A stretch of 45,684 nucleotides of DNA from Bacillota bacterium (GTDB taxonomy: Bacteria > Bacillota > Sulfobacillia > RBS10-35 > JAJYVN01): NCBI GenBank assembly GCA_021791815.1, contig JAJYVV010000009.1:1-45684 (forward strand). The letters are read 5' to 3'. A program made the position numbers and the translations under genes. Below are positions 1 through 7,559 of this stretch, one piece after another. The number at the start of each line of letters is the position of its first letter. The stretch's first letter is position 1. The notes below the pieces were generated by a model that worked only from the letters and a program-made list of their open reading frames with translations, was not told the origin of the DNA and searched no databases.

Positions 1-269
1 AGGTCTCGGGGCTCCACCCCGTCGCCGACGAGGGCGTGCCGATCCGCGCCATCGCGGAGGTGATCGGCCGGCACCTGCACGTCCCGGCCGCCGCCATCTC
101 CGCCGGGGACGCTGCGGCCCACTGCGGATTCCTCGCGGCCTTCCTGGCCTCCGACGGCCCGGCATCGAGCGGCGGGACCCGGCGGCTCGTGGGTTGGCGT
201 CCGACGCGGCCGGGCCGCCTCGACGACCTCGGGAAGGGCCGCTATTTCCGGGCCGCATCCGCGCGCTGA
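1..269 (+). CDS. NAD(P)-dependent epimerase/dehydratase-like protein, C-terminal part
   Basis: The frame is open from base 3, so this is the 3' end of a gene that begins before the window. The about 88 visible residues read GLHPVADEGVPIRAIAEVIG, then a helical stretch, then PASSGGTRRLVGWRPTRPG and a final GRYF. This is the usual C-terminus of extended short-chain dehydrogenases/NAD-dependent epimerases, where the sugar- or substrate-binding helices end in 'LGWxPT.PGL..DL..GxYF'. The Rossmann domain and the YxxxK active site lie outside the window, so the substrate cannot be named. The next intact gene on this strand is almost 1 kb downstream, so nothing suggests an operon to the right. Confidence 0.75.
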   Translation, partial: VSGLHPVADEGVPIRAIAEVIGRHLHVPAAAISAGDAAAHCGFLAAFLASDGPASSGGTRRLVGWRPTRPGRLDDLGKGRYFRAASAR

Positions 270-319
270 TCGCTGCCGTCCCGGCTGCAAGCAACACGGG
301 CGGGGATCCGCGGTACCCG

Positions 320-850
320 TCAGGCGGGAAAGGGCTCGTCCCCGCCGCGCGTCACGCCCTGCGGCGCAGGCAACCGCGGCAGATCGGTGCGGTTCCCCTC
401 TTCGACCCGGCGTTCGGACGCCACCTTGAACGCGGCGACCCCGGCCTCGGGTCCGAGCGTCGCCGCGGGCTCGCCGACGCGGCGCGGGCGCAACGCCGCG
501 GCGAGCGCCGAGGCAGGGACGGCCGGTCCGATCCGTCGCCGCTCGCGCGGCTCGGGGCTCGCGGCGATGATCGCCAGCCGCCGCCGGGCGAATTCCCGCC
601 GCGACCCGAAAAACGCGGCGCGCCGGCGACCTTCTGCGCGAGCAGACCCTCCAGCGCGCCGGCGCCGCCGAACGGCATCTCCCGGTTGTCGGCAAAGTGG
701 CGGAAGAACGTGCGCTCCGTGAGCCTCGGCGATGTCGGCCACCGTCGCGCCTTCGAACCACCGCTCGGCATGGCGGACGAGGGCGGCCTGCTCCAGCCTC
801 CCCGGGCATCGGGCTCCCCGCGCGTACGGCGCCCGTTGTACGGCACGGGG
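320..850 (-). pseudogene. TetR-family regulator remnant, several frameshifts
   Basis: Pieces of one TetR-type repressor lie in different minus-strand frames. About 840-800 gives a GEPDARG start. About 800-732 gives EQAALVRHAERWFEGATVADIAE. About 730-630 gives LTERTFFRHFADNREMPFGG, and the C-terminal part lies in the previous frame down to a stop at 320. Known TetR proteins read '..TVADIAERAGLTERTFFRHFADKREVLFGG', so the fit to the DNA-binding helix-turn-helix is clear. The junction at about 731 also lacks two or three residues of the HTH turn. With at least three frame changes, no functional repressor can be made. It sits divergent to the MarC gene, the usual place for a local repressor. Sequencing or assembly error in GC-rich DNA is the alternative to decay. 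Confidence 0.7.
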
Positions 851-1200
851 AGGGGCGTGCCGCGACGGTGCGGGACCGAGAAGCGCACAGACCGCCACGC
901 ACCGCACCTGTTCGCCGCGGAGGTCACCGGCGGTCTGCGGGAGAAGGGGCGGCCTTGGCGGGAATGGGCCCCGCGGCCCGCCTCGCTGGCCGCTGCGGGC
1001 CCCGCCCCACGCTCGGGCGCGGTACGATGGGCGCGAGAAAGCGTCGCGCCCGCGATGCGCGAACAGGGCGCGCTCCAGGCGGCCGAGGGCTGGCCCCCAC
1101 CCCGAGGACGGGCAACCGCCCCCCCGCGGAAAATGCTCCGGCCCTGGCGATCCTGGGCCCCGCCGCGCCGCAGCCGCCGCGCGGGTCGGGAGGAGAGAGT
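851..1200. other. Non-coding gap between TetR remnant and marC-like gene
   Basis: No recognisable protein is encoded on either strand. A TACGAT hexamer at 1022-1027 resembles a -10 element, but no convincing -35 is placed before it. The last bases (1188-1197) hold a strong purine-rich ribosome-binding site, GGGAGGAGAG, for the gene starting at 1201. Confidence 0.4.
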
Positions 1201-1836
1201 GTGCTCGCGGCCGTCATCCACGCGTTGGCGGGGCTCTTCGCGGTGATGAACCCCATCGGCAACGTGCCGATCTTCCTTTCCCTGACCGGCGGCTCGACCG
1301 CGGCGGAACGGCGGGCCACGGCGCGGCGGGCGGTTCTGGCCTCGTTCGCCATCCTGGCGGCGTTCCTGGTCCTGGGCCACTTCATCTTCGAGCTGTTCGG
1401 CATCACCGTCGCGGCGTTCCGCGTGGCGGGCGGCATCCTGATCTTCGGCATCGCCTCCAACCTGCTGCGCGCCCAGCCCTCGCACGCCCACACCCCCCGC
1501 GAGGAGGAGCACGCGGAGAGTCTGGCCCGGGACGACGTCGCGGTCACGCCGCTCGCGACGCCGATCATCGCCGGCCCCGGCGCCATAGCCACGGTGATGG
1601 CGCTCTCCGGCGGGCCGCACCTCCTCGTGGATTCGTCGGCGGTGTTCATCGCCATGCTGCTCGTGCTGGTCGGGACGTACGTGATCCTGCACTACGCCGG
1701 ATCGATCGGCGAGCGCCTGAGCACGACCGAGATGAACGTGATCACCCGGCTGATGGGCCTGCTGCTCGCCGTGATCGCGGTGCAGATGGCGGCCTCGGGC
1801 CTGGAGGCCATGTTCCCGGCCTGGACGCACGCCTGA
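1201..1836 (+). CDS. MarC-family integral membrane protein
   Basis: The 211-residue protein has the expected MarC family (UPF0056) length and about six hydrophobic helices. Family hallmarks are visible. The first helix ends in LFAVMNPIGNVPIFLSLTGG, and a central segment reads RVAGGILIFGIASNLL. The second half repeats the pattern as TPLATPIIAGPGAIATVMAL, the proline/glycine-rich mirror of the first repeat. MarC proteins sit in the inner membrane. Their transport role is unresolved, and the old link to multiple antibiotic resistance was not upheld. The start is GTG at 1201 because a GGAGGA sequence lies six bases upstream and the family motif begins about 12 residues in. The gene stands alone, divergent from the broken TetR gene. 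Confidence 0.9.
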   Translation: MLAAVIHALAGLFAVMNPIGNVPIFLSLTGGSTAAERRATARRAVLASFAILAAFLVLGHFIFELFGITVAAFRVAGGILIFGIASNLLRAQPSHAHTPREEEHAESLARDDVAVTPLATPIIAGPGAIATVMALSGGPHLLVDSSAVFIAMLLVLVGTYVILHYAGSIGERLSTTEMNVITRLMGLLLAVIAVQMAASGLEAMFPAWTHA

Positions 1837-1869
1837 CGCCGCCGTCCCCGCCCGGCGTGGGCGGCGGTC
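1835..1869 (+). terminator. Possible terminator hairpin after marC-like gene
   Basis: Just at the stop codon, GACGCCGCC can pair with GGCGGCGGTC about 15 bases on, with one bulged base. There is no T-run, so this would be a GC-type or Rho-assisted terminator at best. Confidence 0.3.
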
Positions 1870-2066
1870 CGGCAGGCATCACCGGCCGGGCCCGGAGCCG
1901 GGCGGTCCCGGCCTGTTCCCCGCCGGCTCCCGCAGGGCGCTGCCCTGGGATCGACCCTGCTTCAGCCCCCCCGCCCGCGACGGCGGCCGAGGGTCCTCCG
2001 GCCCCACACGGCGGTGGGAGGCTCCGGACCCGCCGGTGCCCGTGCGGTCCGCCGGTGCGCTTCGGC

Positions 2067-2095
2067 TTGCCGCGACCCGGAACCGGTGCTACCAT
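2067..2095 (+). promoter_or_regulatory. Candidate promoter for ABC-F gene leader
   Basis: TTGCCG (2067-2072) and TACCAT (2090-2095) are separated by exactly 17 bases, and the -10 is preceded by GTGC. The same GTGCTACC(A/C)T element with a TTGCSG -35 lies before the riboswitch at 35 kb and before tRNA-Leu, which strengthens this call. Transcription would start near 2102 and leave a 178-base leader before the ABC-F start codon. Confidence 0.55.
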
Positions 2096-2101
2096 GGCTC
2101 C

Positions 2102-2137
2102 ATGGTCTTCCTCGTCTGCCGCCGCATCTCGGGGTAA
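2102..2137 (+). CDS. Possible 11-residue leader peptide (MVFLVCRRISG)
   Basis: An ATG near the predicted transcription start opens an 11-codon frame closed by TAA. It is hydrophobic, then Cys-Arg-Arg. Several ABC-F resistance genes are controlled by ribosome stalling on such short leader ORFs. There is no Shine-Dalgarno sequence, so it would have to be translated leaderless. It may be chance. Confidence 0.25.
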   Translation: MVFLVCRRISG

Positions 2138-2204
2138 CGCGCCTGGTCAGGGGTTTCCCTGCCCATCTCGCGCCTTATCCCGGGAACGGACAAGGACGGC
2201 CGGA

Positions 2205-2270
2205 CCAATCCCCCCAGCAGCTCCGGCGGGATTGGACCCCCGACCCCCGTTCCCCGCACAACGGGGGGTC
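2205..2270 (+). promoter_or_regulatory. Attenuator-like paired hairpins hiding the ABC-F ribosome-binding site
   Basis: Two hairpins precede the ABC-F gene. The first pairs CCAATCCC (2205-2212) with GGGATTGG (2228-2235). The second pairs GACCCCCGTT (2242-2251) with AACGGGGGGTC (2260-2270), and the latter contains the G-run that acts as ribosome-binding site nine bases before ATG 2280. A second GACCCCC copy at 2235-2241 could replace the downstream copy, so alternative pairings exist. That arrangement is typical of translational attenuation. The structures are visible by eye; the regulation is inferred. Confidence 0.45.
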
Positions 2271-2279
2271 GGCTCTTCG

Positions 2280-4316
2280 ATGGCACTGCTCTCCCTGCAC
2301 AACCTCACCAGGGGCTTTGGCGCGCGCACGCTGTTCGCGGGCCTGCACCTCGAGCTTCAACCGGGCCGGAAGGTCGGGGTCATCGGGGCCAACGGCAGCG
2401 GCAAGAGCACGCTGCTGCGCACGGCCGGCGGCCTGGAGGAGCCCGACGGGGGCGCGGTGATCCGGGCGGCGTCCGCGGCCGTGGGCTTCCTGCACCAGGA
2501 CGTCGCCTTCCCACCCGGGTCCACCGTCTTCGCCGCCGCCATGGAGGCCTTCTCCGGGCTCCGCGCGATCGAGGCCGAGATGCGCGCCCTCGAGGCGGAC
2601 ATGGCCGGCTCGGGAGGCGCCGCGGCGGATCGCCTCGCCCGCTACGGGGAACTGCAGGAGCGGTTCGAGCGCGCCGGCGGCTACACAGCCGAGGCCCGCG
2701 CCCGCGAGGTGCTGACCGGCCTCGGCTTCCCGCCCGGGCGCCAGGGCGAGCCCGCGGGCGTCCTCAGCGGCGGGGAGCGCGTCCGACTCGCGTTGGCACG
2801 GCTACTGCTGGAGGCCCCGGACGTCCTGCTCCTGGACGAGCCGACCAACCACCTGGACCTCCCCGCGCTGTCCTGGCTGGAGGACCACCTCTCCCGCAGC
2901 GGAGCGGCCGCGCTCCTCGTCTCCCACGACCGGTACTTCCTCGACGCGGTGACGGACGCCACGCTCGAGATGGGCCCGCGCCCACGCCTGTATCCGGGCA
3001 ACTTCAGCCAGTATCTCCGGCTGCGCGGCGAGGATCAGGTCGCGGACATCGAGGCCTACCGGCGCGCGCAGGCCGCGCTGCCCCAGGTCCGCGAGGTGAT
3101 CGCCGCCTACCAGAAGGCGTGGACGACGCCGCCCAAGCGCTGGACGAAGCGACTCGCCGAACTGGAGGCCGTGCCGCCTCCGCAGGTCGCCAGCCGCTCG
3201 ATCCGGCCCCGCGCCAGCGCGCCGGACGGCGACCGGGGAGAAGGGCGCGGCGGTCCTTCCGGAAGGGCGCAGGCACGGCAGGGCGCAGCCGGCGGGGCGG
3301 GAGGCCGCGGGTCGCGCGGCGTGGCGCTGGAGCTGGCGGCGGTCTCCAAGGCGTTCGCCGCCGCGGGCGACCTCTATGGGCGGGACGGCTTCAGCGCCCG
3401 GGTCCTGCGCGGCGAGCGGGTAGGGCTCGTCGGGCCCAACGGCAGCGGCAAGTCCACGCTGCTGCGCATGCTGCTCGGGGAAGTGGAGCCCGACGGCGGC
3501 GCGTTCGGGTGGGCGGAGGGGTTGCGGGTGGGCTGGCTGCCCCAGTCGCTGGACGGCCTGGACCCGAAGCTGACGCTGGTCGAACAGCTGACCTCGGTGC
3601 CCGGCGTCGGGCAGCGGGAGGCGCGGAGCGCGCTGGCCGACTTCCTGTTCTACGGAGACGCGGTCTTCGCCCGGACCGGGGAGTGCAGCGGCGGGGAGCG
3701 GACGCGGGTGGCGCTGTGCCGGCTGCTGCTCCAGCCGTGGGACGCGCTCCTGCTCGACGAGCCGACCAACCACCTCGACATGGAATCGCGCCGAGCGGTC
3801 GAGGGGGCGCTGGAGGCGTATGCCGGCACGGTGCTGGTGGCCTCGCACGACCGGTTCTTCCTGGATCGGGTCTGCGAGCGGCTGTGGGTGTTCGGCGAGG
3901 GCCGGCGTGGCAGGGACGGCGGCCGGCCGGCGGGGCGCGAGGCGGGCAGCGGGCGGGAAGCGGCGGCGGGTGCCGGGAGCCCGGGCGTTGTCGACTTCCC
4001 CGGCAACTACAGCGCCTGGGCGGCGGCCGTCGCCGCCGGGGGCGAGACGGGCCGGGAAGTCGCGGGCGACGACGGACCGGCCGGCCTTGCGGCGGCGATC
4101 CGGAACGCCGAGCGGCGGGCCGAGGCCCTGCAGGCGCGGCTCTCCCATGCCTCGACGTTCGAGGGGGGCAGCGGCCGGCGGCTCGCGGAGGAGTGGAAGG
4201 CGGTCCAGGCGGAATTGGCCGACCTGCACCGGCGGTGGCAGGGCGCCGCGCGCGGCGCCGGTGCCGGCCAGGCGCGGGGGGGACCCGCGCGGGGCCGGGA
4301 TCGCCAGGGGCCATAG
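2280..4316 (+). CDS. ABC-F family ATPase (ribosome-associated, duplicated ATP-binding cassettes)
   Basis: The 678-residue protein has two ABC cassettes and no membrane segment. Walker A motifs are GANGSGKST (about residue 36) and GPNGSGKST (about 385). Signatures are LSGGERVRL and CSGGERTRV, and both Walker B regions read LLLDEPTNHLD, the ABC-F hallmark. The cassettes are joined by a charged linker with EAYRRAQAALPQVREVIAAY, which in ABC-F proteins reaches into the ribosome's tRNA sites. Family members release stalled ribosomes or displace ribosome-targeting antibiotics. Which applies here cannot be told. Two Gly/Arg-rich insertions (after the linker and before the last about 120 residues) are unusual. 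The start is ATG 2280, after a G-run that is itself caught in a hairpin. Confidence 0.93.
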   Translation: MALLSLHNLTRGFGARTLFAGLHLELQPGRKVGVIGANGSGKSTLLRTAGGLEEPDGGAVIRAASAAVGFLHQDVAFPPGSTVFAAAMEAFSGLRAIEAEMRALEADMAGSGGAAADRLARYGELQERFERAGGYTAEARAREVLTGLGFPPGRQGEPAGVLSGGERVRLALARLLLEAPDVLLLDEPTNHLDLPALSWLEDHLSRSGAAALLVSHDRYFLDAVTDATLEMGPRPRLYPGNFSQYLRLRGEDQVADIEAYRRAQAALPQVREVIAAYQKAWTTPPKRWTKRLAELEAVPPPQVASRSIRPRASAPDGDRGEGRGGPSGRAQARQGAAGGAGGRGSRGVALELAAVSKAFAAAGDLYGRDGFSARVLRGERVGLVGPNGSGKSTLLRMLLGEVEPDGGAFGWAEGLRVGWLPQSLDGLDPKLTLVEQLTSVPGVGQREARSALADFLFYGDAVFARTGECSGGERTRVALCRLLLQPWDALLLDEPTNHLDMESRRAVEGALEAYAGTVLVASHDRFFLDRVCERLWVFGEGRRGRDGGRPAGREAGSGREAAAGAGSPGVVDFPGNYSAWAAAVAAGGETGREVAGDDGPAGLAAAIRNAERRAEALQARLSHASTFEGGSGRRLAEEWKAVQAELADLHRRWQGAARGAGAGQARGGPARGRDRQGP

Positions 4317-4368
4317 GGGAATCGGGAAGGCGCCGACGGCCGCGGCGCCCGCCGGCCGAAGGCGGGTC

Positions 4369-4947
4369 ATGGAGGCGATGGCGTTGGGATCGGCACTCCT
4401 GATCATGGACGTGCAGCGCGGCATCGTGGAACGGTTCGGCGCCCCGGCGGAGTATCTCACGCGGCTGGCGGCGGCGGCCGGGGCGGCCCGGGCCGCGGGG
4501 GTTGCCGTCATCCACGTGCGGGTGGCCTTCCGCCCGGGCCATCCGGAGGTGAGCCCGAGGAACCGGGCGTTCGCCGCCCTGCGGGCCGGAGGCGCGTTCG
4601 CCGACGCGGCGGCCGCTTCGATCCACCCGGCCGTGGGCCCGGGGCTGGACGAGGTGGTGGTGACGAAGCTGCGGGTGAGCGCGTTTGCCGGCAGCGACCT
4701 CGAGGTGATCCTCCGAGCGCAGGGCATCGAGGAGTTGGTTCTGGCCGGCATCGCCACCAGCGGCGTGGTCCTCTCCACGCTGCGCGAGGCGGCGGACCGC
4801 GACTACCGTCTCGCCGTGTTGGAGGACGCCTGTCTGGACGCCGATGCCGAGGTGCACCGGGTGCTGATGCAGAAGGTCTTTCCGCGGCAGGCCGAGGTCC
4901 TGACGGTGGCGGCGTGGCGGAGCCGCCTGGCGCCTCCGGCCGGATAG
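4369..4947 (+). CDS. Isochorismatase-like cysteine hydrolase
   Basis: The 192-residue protein fits the isochorismatase/nicotinamidase-like superfamily. The N-terminal strand is ALLIMDVQRGIVERF with the catalytic Asp. A Lys follows in VVVTKLRVSAFAGSDL. Near residue 130, LVLAGIATSGVVLSTLREAAD aligns with the family segment that normally reads 'GxxTxxCVxxTxRxAxxxGY'. The usual nucleophile Cys appears replaced (TSGVVL instead of T..CV), as in a known non-thiol subgroup, so the activity is uncertain. ATG 4369 was chosen; ATG 4378 is an alternative. It begins 52 bases after the ABC-F gene and may be co-transcribed. Confidence 0.8.
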   Translation: MEAMALGSALLIMDVQRGIVERFGAPAEYLTRLAAAAGAARAAGVAVIHVRVAFRPGHPEVSPRNRAFAALRAGGAFADAAAASIHPAVGPGLDEVVVTKLRVSAFAGSDLEVILRAQGIEELVLAGIATSGVVLSTLREAADRDYRLAVLEDACLDADAEVHRVLMQKVFPRQAEVLTVAAWRSRLAPPAG

Positions 4948-5008
4948 CCCACGGGCGGAACGTGGGCCCGCCAGGACCGGCGGCGGGCCTCCCTTGAGCC
5001 GCGGGCCC

Positions 5009-5686
5009 TCAGCCCGCCGCGCCGCGGCCCGCGGGCGCGTTCCCCGCCGTTCGCCCCCGGGCCAGACCCGCCGCAGCCTCCTCCTGCTCGCGGCCGACCT
5101 GCGCGCGCACGGGACAGTGGCCGAAGTGGTCGTTGACCAGCCCGGCGGCCTGCATCAGGGCGTAGGCGGCGGTCGGGCCGATGAACTTGACGCCCAGGCG
5201 CCGCAGTTCCTGCGCCAGGGCCGTGGACGCGGCCGTGTGGGCGGGCATCTCCGCCCAACTGCCGCCCGCCGGGCTGGGCACGGTGCCGGGGACGGGGCGG
5301 AACGACCAGACGACGTCGACCACGCCGCGTCCGGGGCCCCGCAGGGCGACGATCGTCCGGGCGTTGGCGACGGCCGCCTCGACCTTGGGGCGGTTCCGGA
5401 TCACCGACGGCGTGGCAAGGATGCGCTCCACGTCCGCGGGCCCGAAGGCCGCGACGGCGTCGGGGTCGAAGCCGGCGAAGGCGGCGCGCAGCGCCTCGCG
5501 CTTGCGCAGGACGATGTTCCACGAGAGCCCGGCCTGGAACGCCTCCAGGCACAGGCGCTCGAAGAGGCCGCGTTCGGTGGTGACCGGCCGGCCCCACTCC
5601 CGGTCGTGGTAGTCGCGCAGCAGGGGGTCGTCGCTCCCGCCGAAGCACCGCTCGCCGATCGCGCCGTCGTCCAACTCGCCCCACAC
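5009..5686 (-). CDS. tag: DNA-3-methyladenine glycosylase I
   Basis: Tag removes 3-methyladenine from alkylated DNA in base excision repair. The 225-residue protein has the family N-terminus ERCFGGSDDPLLRDYHDREWG, which supplies Cys and His zinc ligands, followed by LFERLCLEAFQAGLSWNIVL, the methyladenine-pocket helix-hairpin region. Further on are KFIGPTAAYALMQAAGLVNDH and GHCP, which carry the second His/Cys zinc pair. The last about 30 residues are a low-complexity Ala/Gly/Arg tail beyond the normal domain. The gene starts with GTG at 5686. It converges with the isochorismatase-like gene with a 61-base gap, so the two are not an operon. Confidence 0.93.
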   Translation of the reverse strand: MWGELDDGAIGERCFGGSDDPLLRDYHDREWGRPVTTERGLFERLCLEAFQAGLSWNIVLRKREALRAAFAGFDPDAVAAFGPADVERILATPSVIRNRPKVEAAVANARTIVALRGPGRGVVDVVWSFRPVPGTVPSPAGGSWAEMPAHTAASTALAQELRRLGVKFIGPTAAYALMQAAGLVNDHFGHCPVRAQVGREQEEAAAGLARGRTAGNAPAGRGAAG

Positions 5687-5813
5687 CCCGGGGCGGTGGC
5701 TTCGCCGCCCGGCACTGCCGCCCCTCGCGGAGACGGGGCCGGGGGCCGACGCGCGCGCCCCCGTGCCGCCGGCTCCCGCGGCCGCCAGGCCGCGCCGTGC
5801 GGGCGCACCGCGA

Positions 5814-6239
5814 TCAGGCGGGCGGGTCCCCGAGCGGCCTGCCCGTCTCTCCCAGACGTCCGGTCAGGTTGTCGCTGAGGACGACCTGGACGCGGGCGCA
5901 GGCCGCCACGCCGACCGCGTCCTCGACGCTGCAGGGCACCTCGAGGATGCCGGCCGCGCCCGCCTGCACATCCAGGAACGCCTCGACGCCGTCCTGGGGA
6001 CCCGTCTCCAGCACGGCGCGGGCGAAGCGGGCGCCGAGCGCGCCCGTGACGCTGAGCAGGAGATCGTAGGTGAGGGGGCGCGGGAACTGCCGCCCCTGCA
6101 GCGTGGCCTGGATCAGGGCCGCCGTGTGGCCGCTGACCCGCACGGCGTATTCGGTGGCCCCGCCGCGCTCGCGCAGCACGGCGAACGTCTCGTGGCGCCG
6201 CTCGTCGAAGGCGACCTCGGCCACCACCATCTCCATCAT
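5814..6239 (-). CDS. Bifunctional nuclease-family (DUF151) protein
   Basis: The 141-residue product has the DUF151/BFN layout. It begins MMEMVVAEVAF, followed by strands that lead to GRQFPRPLTYDLLLSVTGALG, the conserved 'RPxTHDLL..L..LG' helix. A C-terminal region with ILEVPCSVEDAVGVAA matches 'I(D)xRPSDAIALA' loosely. BFN proteins have reported DNase/RNase activity, but the family role in bacteria is poorly known. The start is ATG 6239, because the extra upstream residues in this frame are low-complexity Arg/Pro. Gly and Val replace common acidic residues near the end, so function may have diverged. It is divergent from the 6467 gene. Confidence 0.75.
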   Translation of the reverse strand: MMEMVVAEVAFDERRHETFAVLRERGGATEYAVRVSGHTAALIQATLQGRQFPRPLTYDLLLSVTGALGARFARAVLETGPQDGVEAFLDVQAGAAGILEVPCSVEDAVGVAACARVQVVLSDNLTGRLGETGRPLGDPPA

Positions 6240-6322
6240 GGGGGAAACTTCGCCCCCGAAGCGCCGGGGCCTGCCGTGGCCGCGGCCCGCCGACGGAGAC
6301 CGAAACGCGCGCGGCCACGGCC

Positions 6323-6352
6323 TTGACCGGCCGGCCCGCCGAGCGGCACGAT
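6323..6352 (+). promoter_or_regulatory. Possible promoter for the 6467 gene
   Basis: TTGACC (6323-6328) and CACGAT (6347-6352) are 18 bases apart in the divergent region. The -35 is good and the -10 weak. Confidence 0.3.
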
Positions 6353-6466
6353 GGACTCCGTTGGCCGAGGCCGCCCTCGCCCTGGCCGGGCGCGCGGCCG
6401 ATGTGGGCCGCCGCACGCGGGGCGTGGGCGCGCGCCGCAGTTCTCGGACGGAGAGAGGGAAGAGCG

Positions 6467-7468
6467 ATGCGCGCGCGTCCCCATCTCGTGGCGGAGCTCG
6501 CGGCCGCGTTCGGCACCCACCATGAGGATCCCCTGGTCCAGCAGTTGGCCGGGCTCCGGCGCGTCGGCGCCACGGTGTACGACCTGGAGCAGGAACTGCA
6601 GACGGCCGAGCGGGGCCAGCCCCCGCCCGACCTGCGCAGGGCCCGCTGCTACTTCGCGGCCGCCGAGGCCCTGGTGACCTTCGCGGACGCGTTCGTGCTC
6701 GACGCCCTGGCGGACCCGGACCACCCGCGCCACGTGGCGCACGTGACCTTCGTCCAGGCTCAGGCCTTCTACCTCAAGGTGCCCGACCTCGTCACGGCCG
6801 TGCGGCAGGAGATCGCCTACCCCGGCTCGGCGCAGGCGCCGCTGCCGGTGCTGCCCGGGCCGCGCTTCGAGGCCGAACGGTGCCCGATCGAGCACTTCCT
6901 GGCCATGCAGCGCGCGGCCGCCAAGCTCGAGGAGCTGATCGGGACCCGCATCGAGAGCCTCAAGCTGCACGCCGCCGGGGGAGCCGAGCCCCGCGGGCTG
7001 CGGCCGGCCGTGCTGGCGATGGCGGCCGCCCGCACCAAACGGGACGCGGCCGACCAGGTCGTCGGGGCGCTGCGCGCGGGCCAGCGCATCCCCGCCGAGG
7101 AGCACGAGGAGGCGGAGGCGCTGTATTACGACGGTGTCCTCCGCCCGTACCTGTATGCGGCGCAGGAGTTGGAACTGCCCGGAGTCACGGCTGCGGCGCC
7201 CGCGACCGAGGAACCGCCGCCCCCTCCGGAACCGCGGCCGATCCCGCAGGCGGCGCCGCTCGGGCCGGCACCCCAGTGGCAGGGATCGCCCGGCCCGTGG
7301 GGCGGCGGTGGGGGCGGCTGGGGCGGCCAGGGCGGGATCGGGATCGGGGGGCTCATCGCCGCCGACGTGGTGGGGAACCTCGTGGGCAACCTGCTGGGCG
7401 GACTTTTCGGCGGCGGCGGGGGTGGGTTCGGGGGCGGCTTCGGTGGCGGCTGGGGCGGGCGCTGGTAG
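6467..7468 (+). CDS. Unknown protein with helical domain and glycine-rich hydrophobic tail
   Basis: I do not recognise this 333-residue protein. Residues 1-230 are rich in Ala, Leu and charged residues and look wholly helical, with few glycines. Residues 235-280 form a Pro/Glu-rich linker. From about 285 comes a glycine-rich tail in which a short hydrophobic segment, GGLIAADVVGNLVGNLLGGLF, resembles a glycine-zipper membrane helix and ends in GGGFGGGW repeats and a final Trp. There is no signal peptide. ATG 6467 follows a good GGAGAGAGGGAAG ribosome-binding site. The tail could insert in or cluster at membranes, but that is inference. The next gene, an AraC regulator, starts 91 bases downstream. 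Confidence 0.75.
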   Translation: MRARPHLVAELAAAFGTHHEDPLVQQLAGLRRVGATVYDLEQELQTAERGQPPPDLRRARCYFAAAEALVTFADAFVLDALADPDHPRHVAHVTFVQAQAFYLKVPDLVTAVRQEIAYPGSAQAPLPVLPGPRFEAERCPIEHFLAMQRAAAKLEELIGTRIESLKLHAAGGAEPRGLRPAVLAMAAARTKRDAADQVVGALRAGQRIPAEEHEEAEALYYDGVLRPYLYAAQELELPGVTAAAPATEEPPPPPEPRPIPQAAPLGPAPQWQGSPGPWGGGGGGWGGQGGIGIGGLIAADVVGNLVGNLLGGLFGGGGGGFGGGFGGGWGGRW

Positions 7469-7559
7469 GCCGGGGAGGCCGCGGAGGGCCCAGGTCGCGG
7501 GAGCGGGCGGCTGCCGGGCACGCCCGCGGGCACGGCGGACGGCAGGGGGCGCGGGGCCG

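Noticed and set aside
732-2279. A long open frame running upstream of and into the ABC-F gene
   Set aside because: The first 516 codons are low-complexity and lie across marC and the leader; ABC-F proteins start at the MALLSLHNLT segment.
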